From assembly GCF_036226685.1 (NCBI RefSeq), contig NZ_CP109009.1, forward strand, positions 2,542,001-2,606,000: a stretch of 64,000 bases of DNA. Reading direction: 5' to 3'. Made by a program: the position numbers and the translations under genes. Source of the DNA: Streptomyces sp. NBC_00690 (lineage in GTDB: Bacteria; Actinomycetota; Actinomycetes; Streptomycetales; Streptomycetaceae). Under the pieces are notes generated by a model. That model did no database searches and had not been told where the DNA came from. It was given only the letters and a program-made list of their open reading frames with translations. This document shows positions 60,504 to 64,000 of the stretch, in pieces (the first letter of the stretch is position 1; every line of letters starts with the position of its first letter).

Positions 60504-61325
60504 TCAGCGGCGGCCCCCGTGGTCCGGGGCGGCGACCTCGCGTACGGCGTCGGCGACGGCTGGGGAGTCCTTCCTCAGGATCGTCCCGTGGTTACTGGCG
60601 ACCTTCGCGCCGATCTGGATGTTCGGGTTGCGGACGACCACCTCATCGAGGCTGGTGCGCAGCTGTTCCTGCTCGTCCCCCTTGCTTCCGAAGGAGACCC
60701 CCGAAGCGACCACGTACCGCGTCGGGACGGTGATGGAGTCCAGCACGGGGCCCAGTTCGCCCAGACGGGAGAGCTCGCCCAGTTCGATGTTGCTGTCCGC
60801 CATCTGTTCGGCGGTCATCCTCGGGGCCAGGCCGGTCGGGCGCAGCAACGGCAGGAACCAGTTCATGCGCCGGAACAGCTTCCGCACCCGCCGTTCCATG
60901 GCCTCGTCCAGCCAGTCCGCGGGGTACGCGCCGTCCACCATGACCGCGCCCAGGGTCCGGTCCGGGTTCCGGCTCGCCCAGTGGGCCGCGACGACTGCTC
61001 CGTAGGACCAGCCCACCACCAGCGCCCGGTCCACGCCCCTGGCCGCAAGGACGGCATCGACGTCCCGGACGGCGGCCTCGAAGGAGTAGTCCGCCGAGCG
61101 TTTCGACTTCCTGCCGCGCGCCCGCTCGTCATAGGTGATGTGGCGCCACCCCGTCCCCAGGTCGGCTATGACCCGCCGCCAGTGCCACTGGGTGGAGAAC
61201 TGCCCGTTGAGGTAGACCACCGGGATGCCGGGGCCTCCGGTGTCGGTGACGGCCAGGGCCGTATCGTCGACCGGCACCATGCCGGTCCACGCCGCAGCGT
61301 TCGATGAGGTGCTGTCCTTCGTCAT
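60504..61325 (-). CDS. Alpha/beta hydrolase
   Basis: 273 residues. VVYLNGQFSTQWHWRRV is the oxyanion-region strand and ALVVGWSYGAVVAAHWASRN is the nucleophile elbow (Ser in GWSYG); a later Asp and the His in VASNHGTILRKDSP complete the triad. Substrate unknown. The ATG at 61325 has AGGTGGA upstream. It follows the DUF4097 gene by 75 bases on the same strand and may share its promoter, hence the MarR-type regulator's control. Confidence 0.87.
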   Translation of the reverse strand: MTKDSTSSNAAAWTGMVPVDDTALAVTDTGGPGIPVVYLNGQFSTQWHWRRVIADLGTGWRHITYDERARGRKSKRSADYSFEAAVRDVDAVLAARGVDRALVVGWSYGAVVAAHWASRNPDRTLGAVMVDGAYPADWLDEAMERRVRKLFRRMNWFLPLLRPTGLAPRMTAEQMADSNIELGELSRLGELGPVLDSITVPTRYVVASGVSFGSKGDEQEQLRTSLDEVVVRNPNIQIGAKVASNHGTILRKDSPAVADAVREVAAPDHGGRR

Positions 61326-61367
61326 GGGTTCCACCTGTTCGCGTGAGTCGGGGGTCGGGTCCTGTCT

Positions 61368-61409
61368 GGTGCTGCACCTTCGGAGGCTGGTCCTGCGCCT
61401 TCAGAGGCT
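61368..61409. repeat. 21-bp tandem repeat at the DUF4097 stop
   Basis: Units at 61368-61388 and 61389-61409 differ at three bases (core CTGC-CCTTC-GAGGCT). The proximal copy contains the DUF4097 stop codon; the distal copy would continue in frame with CGA in place of TGA. Confidence 0.65.
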
Positions 61410-62066
61410 GCGGGCGGTGATGTCGCCGTGGGAGGTGGTGGCGCGGATGTCGAGTCCGGTGGTGCCGTCGTTCTTGAGGGCGTTGCTGATGCGGCCGTAG
61501 TCGGTGTTGGCTTCCAGGGCGGCCGAGACGCCGGCGGCGGCGCCGACCGCGATGTCACCGGACTGGGTGCGGAGCACGACCGTGCCACCCACGGCCTCGG
61601 TGATGCGGATGTCGCCGCGTGCGGTGCTGATCTCCGCGGAGCCGTTGAGCCGGCCGATCTCGATGTCGCCTTCGATCGCGGCGAGTTGGACGCTCCCAGC
61701 CTCGTCGATCTTGATCTTTCGGTACGCACCTTCGAAGTCGACGTCGCCGAGGCGTCCGACGCCACGGAGTTCGGCGCTGGCGGCCCTGGCCTCGATGCGG
61801 GATCCGGCGGGCAGTTGAACGGTGACCTCCAGGGACCCGGAGGGGCCGAAGGACCGGGTGCCGGGTGTCGGGGCCGTGATCCGCAGGACCCCGTCGGCAT
61901 AGGTGACGGTGGTCCGCTCGGCGGCCTTGTTGTCGTGGCTCTTGGCGGGGTCGGCGGGCAGGACCTCGACGGTGGTGTCGGCACGGTCCGCGGCGATGAA
62001 GCGGATGCGTCCGGCGGGGATGTTCAGGACCGCGGAGATCGGGGCGGTGGTGTCGAACTTCTGCAT
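61401..62066 (-). CDS. DUF4097 beta-helix-like protein (221 aa)
   Basis: MQKFDTTAPISAVLNIPAGR starts a soluble protein made of short beta-strand repeats (GSVQLAAIEGDIEIGRLNGS, AEISTARGDIRITEAVGGTV, LRTQSGDIAVGAAAGVSAAL), the DUF4097/YvlB-like adhesin-type pattern. No signal peptide, so it is cytoplasmic. GGGAGAG precedes the ATG at 62066. It is divergent from the MarR-type gene with a dense array of GCAAC sites between, so it is probably that protein's main target. Function unknown. Confidence 0.87.
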   Translation of the reverse strand: MQKFDTTAPISAVLNIPAGRIRFIAADRADTTVEVLPADPAKSHDNKAAERTTVTYADGVLRITAPTPGTRSFGPSGSLEVTVQLPAGSRIEARAASAELRGVGRLGDVDFEGAYRKIKIDEAGSVQLAAIEGDIEIGRLNGSAEISTARGDIRITEAVGGTVVLRTQSGDIAVGAAAGVSAALEANTDYGRISNALKNDGTTGLDIRATTSHGDITARSL

Positions 62067-62113
62067 TGCGCTCTCCCATGTTCGTTCACGTTTTCCAACA
62101 ACGGAAACGCTAC

Positions 62114-62259
62114 GTTGCTTTCCAATCCCAAGCAACAGCCTTGTTGCACTGAAGAAGCATCTTTGCAGCTAGAGAGCATGCAACTGTTGCAATGATTTCA
62201 GCGATAACGCAACGAGAAGAGGCAACTCATTGCAATGGCGAGAGAGCGAACGCTACAGT
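62114..62259. promoter_or_regulatory. GCAAC/GTTGC operator array and MarR-gene promoter
   Basis: The A/T-richer divergent region has GTTGC or GCAA(C) elements at 62114, 62132, 62143, 62180, 62186, 62209 and 62222-62233. Three are arranged as dyads: GCAAC-n6-GTTGC (62132-62147), TGCAAC-T-GTTGCA (62179-62191) and GCAA-CTCA-TTGC (62222-62233). TTGCAA (62230-62235) and TACAGT (62254-62259) are 18 bases apart and look like the promoter of the plus-strand gene, so the last dyad overlaps its -35. Confidence 0.6.
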
Positions 62260-62302
62260 GGGCCACCAGTGACCACCGCGCAGGACCATCGAGGAGAACG
62301 CG

Positions 62303-63088
62303 ATGCCGGGAGGCAGACTCACCCAGCAGGAACGCCAGCAGATCGCGCTGGGGCTGGCCGACAGCCTCGCCTACGCCGAGATCGCCAGACGTCTGGACCG
62401 TCCGACCTCGACGATCACGCGTGAGGTGATGCGCAACGGCGGCCCCACGGCCTACCGCGCCGACCTGGCCCACCGCGCCACGGAACGCCGCGCGCACCGC
62501 AGGCCCGCATCCTCCCGGGGATCGGGGGCAGTGGCTCCCCAGTCGTACGGACGCGACCCCGAGGCGGTGGCCGAGTACGAGGAGACGTTCACCACCACCC
62601 TCATGGCAACCGGCCTGCCCAAGATGATGGCCCGGGTGCTGACGTGCCTGTACATCAGCGACGCGGGCAGCCTCACCGCATCCGACCTGGTCCAGCGCCT
62701 CCAGGTCAGCCCGGCTTCGGTCTCCAAGGCGATCACCTTCCTAGAGGGTCAGAGCCTTGTGCGCCGAGAGCGCGACGAGCGGCGCCGCGACCGGTACGTC
62801 GTCGACGACGACCTCTTCTACCAGGCGACGATCGCCAGCGCCCGTTCCAATGACCAACTCGTCCGAGCCGCACGCGAAGGGGTCGCCGTCCTCGGCCCCC
62901 ACACCCCCGCCGCCAACCGGTTGGAGAACGTCGCGCGCTTCCTGGACTTCATCAGCGAGAGCATCATCCGCGCCGCCGAACAGGGGCGCGAAGTCCTCCA
63001 CAGCACATCCGGCCCGACCTCAGCCGACACCGGCCGACCAGGTCCGGACCGCTCCCCGTCGAATGCCCCGGGCGGCACCCGATCGTGA
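62303..63088 (+). CDS. MarR-type regulator with extra N-terminal IS30-like HTH
   Basis: 261 residues. Residues 1-55 (LTQQERQQIALGLADSLAYA, EIARRLDRPTSTITREVMRN) form an HTH_38 motif as found at the start of IS30 transposases. A linker leads to a MarR/GbsR-like winged helix (PKMMARVLTCLYISDAGSLT, SDLVQRLQVSPASVSKAITF, ERDERRRDRYVV). Two DNA-binding modules could explain the many half-sites upstream. GAGGAG precedes the ATG at 62303. Likely autoregulated and controls DUF4097 and the alpha/beta hydrolase. A terminator overlaps its stop. Confidence 0.83.
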   Translation: MPGGRLTQQERQQIALGLADSLAYAEIARRLDRPTSTITREVMRNGGPTAYRADLAHRATERRAHRRPASSRGSGAVAPQSYGRDPEAVAEYEETFTTTLMATGLPKMMARVLTCLYISDAGSLTASDLVQRLQVSPASVSKAITFLEGQSLVRRERDERRRDRYVVDDDLFYQATIASARSNDQLVRAAREGVAVLGPHTPAANRLENVARFLDFISESIIRAAEQGREVLHSTSGPTSADTGRPGPDRSPSNAPGGTRS

Positions 63089-63136
63089 ATCACCCACCGG
63101 GAGCGACCCTGATGGGGCTGTTGGGGTGGGTGATTC
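63087..63136 (+). terminator. Terminator after the MarR-type gene
   Basis: A perfect 12-bp stem (GAATCACCCACC with GGTGGGTGATTC) starts in the stop codon and encloses a 26-nt loop. A partial third copy of the right arm follows at about 63148. Confidence 0.7.
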
Positions 63137-63188
63137 GCCAGCCACCCCCCGTGGGTGACCATACGACGATTCGCTCGTTCAGCTGAAC

Positions 63189-64000
63189 GTGCGCTCACAG
63201 GACACCATCCCCTCGCCCGGGACCTCCCTCGAACTCGAACACGCCGAGGCCGCCCTCGTCGAGCACTACCCCCGGCTCGTACGCATCGCCTATCTCGTGC
63301 TGCCACCCTCGCTCAGCCGCAACCGCCGCGTCCTGACCTCCCACTCCCTCGTGCAGCGCTCGCTACCGCGCGGCCGGGTCGACGAAGGCGGCAGCGGCTA
63401 CGCGTATCTGCGGGCACGGGTGATCGAGCAGGCGTTGGCAGCCGGGCTGCCGCTCAGTTGGTCCGCCCGCCCCCGTCGCGCCCAGCTCCCACCGCTGCTG
63501 CCCCGGATCTGGGGACTGCGGGTGTTCCCCCGCTCGGGCGGCGCCGATGAACTCGCCCTCGACCGACGTCTCGCCCGGCTCTCCGGGCCGGCCCGCGCCG
63601 CGTACGTACTACGGCAGTTGGAGGGCCTGGACGAGGACGAGGTGCGGCAGGTGCTGCACACCGCAGGGGCGCAGGACACGGATGCGGCCGTCACTGACGC
63701 CGCCGCAACCCACCGGGCCGACCCCCGGGCCGGGGCCCTGTTGTCGTCGACGGAGTTCGACCCCTGCTCGCTCCAGGTCCGGCCGCCCGATCTGATCCGC
63801 CGCCGCCAGCACGCCCGGGCCGCCGTGGTGGGCGCCGCCGCGCTCGCGGTGTGCGGTGCGCTCCTCGGGATGCCGGGTGAGGGATGGGGGCAGCGTGGTG
63901 CTGCGGCCCCGCCGTACACCCGTAACCCCGCCGCCGAGCGGGCCTTGGACCCCGAGCGGTTGGTACGGGTCTCACCCACGGTGTGGCGGCAGTCGTCCCG
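63189..64000 (+). CDS. Sigma-factor-like membrane-anchored protein (partial)
   Basis: GTG at 63189 opens a frame of 270 codons that is still open at the window end. HAEAALVEHYPRLVRIAYLV resembles the start of ECF sigma region 2, and RLARLSGPARAAYVLRQLEG with VRQVLHTAGAQ resembles region 4, but neither DNA-contact core is convincing. RRQHARAAVVGAAALAVCGA is a likely transmembrane helix near residues 205-224, with a Gly/Pro-rich outer part beyond. I recall Streptomyces proteins of this sigma-like plus one-helix type, of unknown function. GC-rich, normal codon bias. Confidence 0.65.
   Translation, partial: MRSQDTIPSPGTSLELEHAEAALVEHYPRLVRIAYLVLPPSLSRNRRVLTSHSLVQRSLPRGRVDEGGSGYAYLRARVIEQALAAGLPLSWSARPRRAQLPPLLPRIWGLRVFPRSGGADELALDRRLARLSGPARAAYVLRQLEGLDEDEVRQVLHTAGAQDTDAAVTDAAATHRADPRAGALLSSTEFDPCSLQVRPPDLIRRRQHARAAVVGAAALAVCGALLGMPGEGWGQRGAAAPPYTRNPAAERALDPERLVRVSPTVWRQSS

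Noticed and set aside
62303..62470. IS30 transposase remnant
   Set aside because: The HTH_38 segment is in frame with an intact MarR-like domain, has its own ribosome site and promoter, and no terminal repeats or DDE motif are present.

Overview
The window reads as a stretch of Streptomyces chromosome. It is very GC-rich, its reading frames have strong third-position GC bias, GTG starts are frequent, and intergenic terminators are mostly stem-loops without a T-run. Gene content and order (cob genes, pepA, lpd, E2, a GntR regulator, aceE, then lipB, lipA, a small protein, a DUF4191 protein, an RDD protein, glnA, later glnII) match what I remember of the SCO2170-SCO2220 region of S. coelicolor. 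It is core-chromosome DNA. I saw no rRNA, tRNA, CRISPR array, prophage or intact insertion sequence.

Layout. 1-940: the 3' end of an HtrA-like protease gene, then 850 bases of repeat-rich non-coding DNA. 942-5398: a small conserved protein and the late cobalamin genes cobU/P, cobT and cobS, with a membrane protein gene inserted on the other strand. 5780-7297: pepA. 7619-15148: the pyruvate dehydrogenase block (E3, E2, a GntR regulator and E1). 15267-25387: mostly regulators (MerR, WYL, an XRE-ATPase fusion, an NsdA-like TPR protein) with SDR, GNAT, TIGR01777 and FAD enzymes. 25637-27521: lipB and lipA. 27943-31332: a small protein with a candidate GlnR box, DUF4191, RDD and glnA with a clear GlnR box. 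31563-39003: amidohydrolase, an isolated hemC, a GNAT/MOSC pair, a secreted DUF1906 protein, an ArsC-like protein and a Gfo/Idh oxidoreductase. 39297-41869: a two-gene TROVE-like/vWA plus ARPP-2-like operon. 42022-43047: glnII. 43063-64000: a GlxA-type regulator with an MFS pump, an orphan winged-helix regulator behind a short cysteine-containing ORF, a PepSY membrane pair, an MMPL exporter divergent from a two-component system, secreted proteins including a GH89 enzyme, and a DUF4097 gene divergent from a MarR-type regulator.

How it works together. lipB and lipA make the lipoyl cofactor that the E2 protein carries. E3 re-oxidises that cofactor and AceE loads it, so E1, E2, E3 and cofactor synthesis sit within 20 kb. 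The 10-base palindrome TGATCGATCA lies upstream of both lpd and aceE, and at aceE it overlaps a plausible promoter, which points to shared control, possibly by the GntR protein encoded between them. Both glutamine synthetases are present: glnA has a textbook GlnR box, and GTnAC half-sites precede glnII and the small gene after lipA.

The most unusual item is the 39297-41869 operon. A protein with a TROVE-like N-terminus and a vWA-like MIDAS motif is translationally coupled to a protein I associate with the ARPP families described near RNA-repair genes. A foldable intergenic segment lies just upstream. I did all folding and family assignment by eye.
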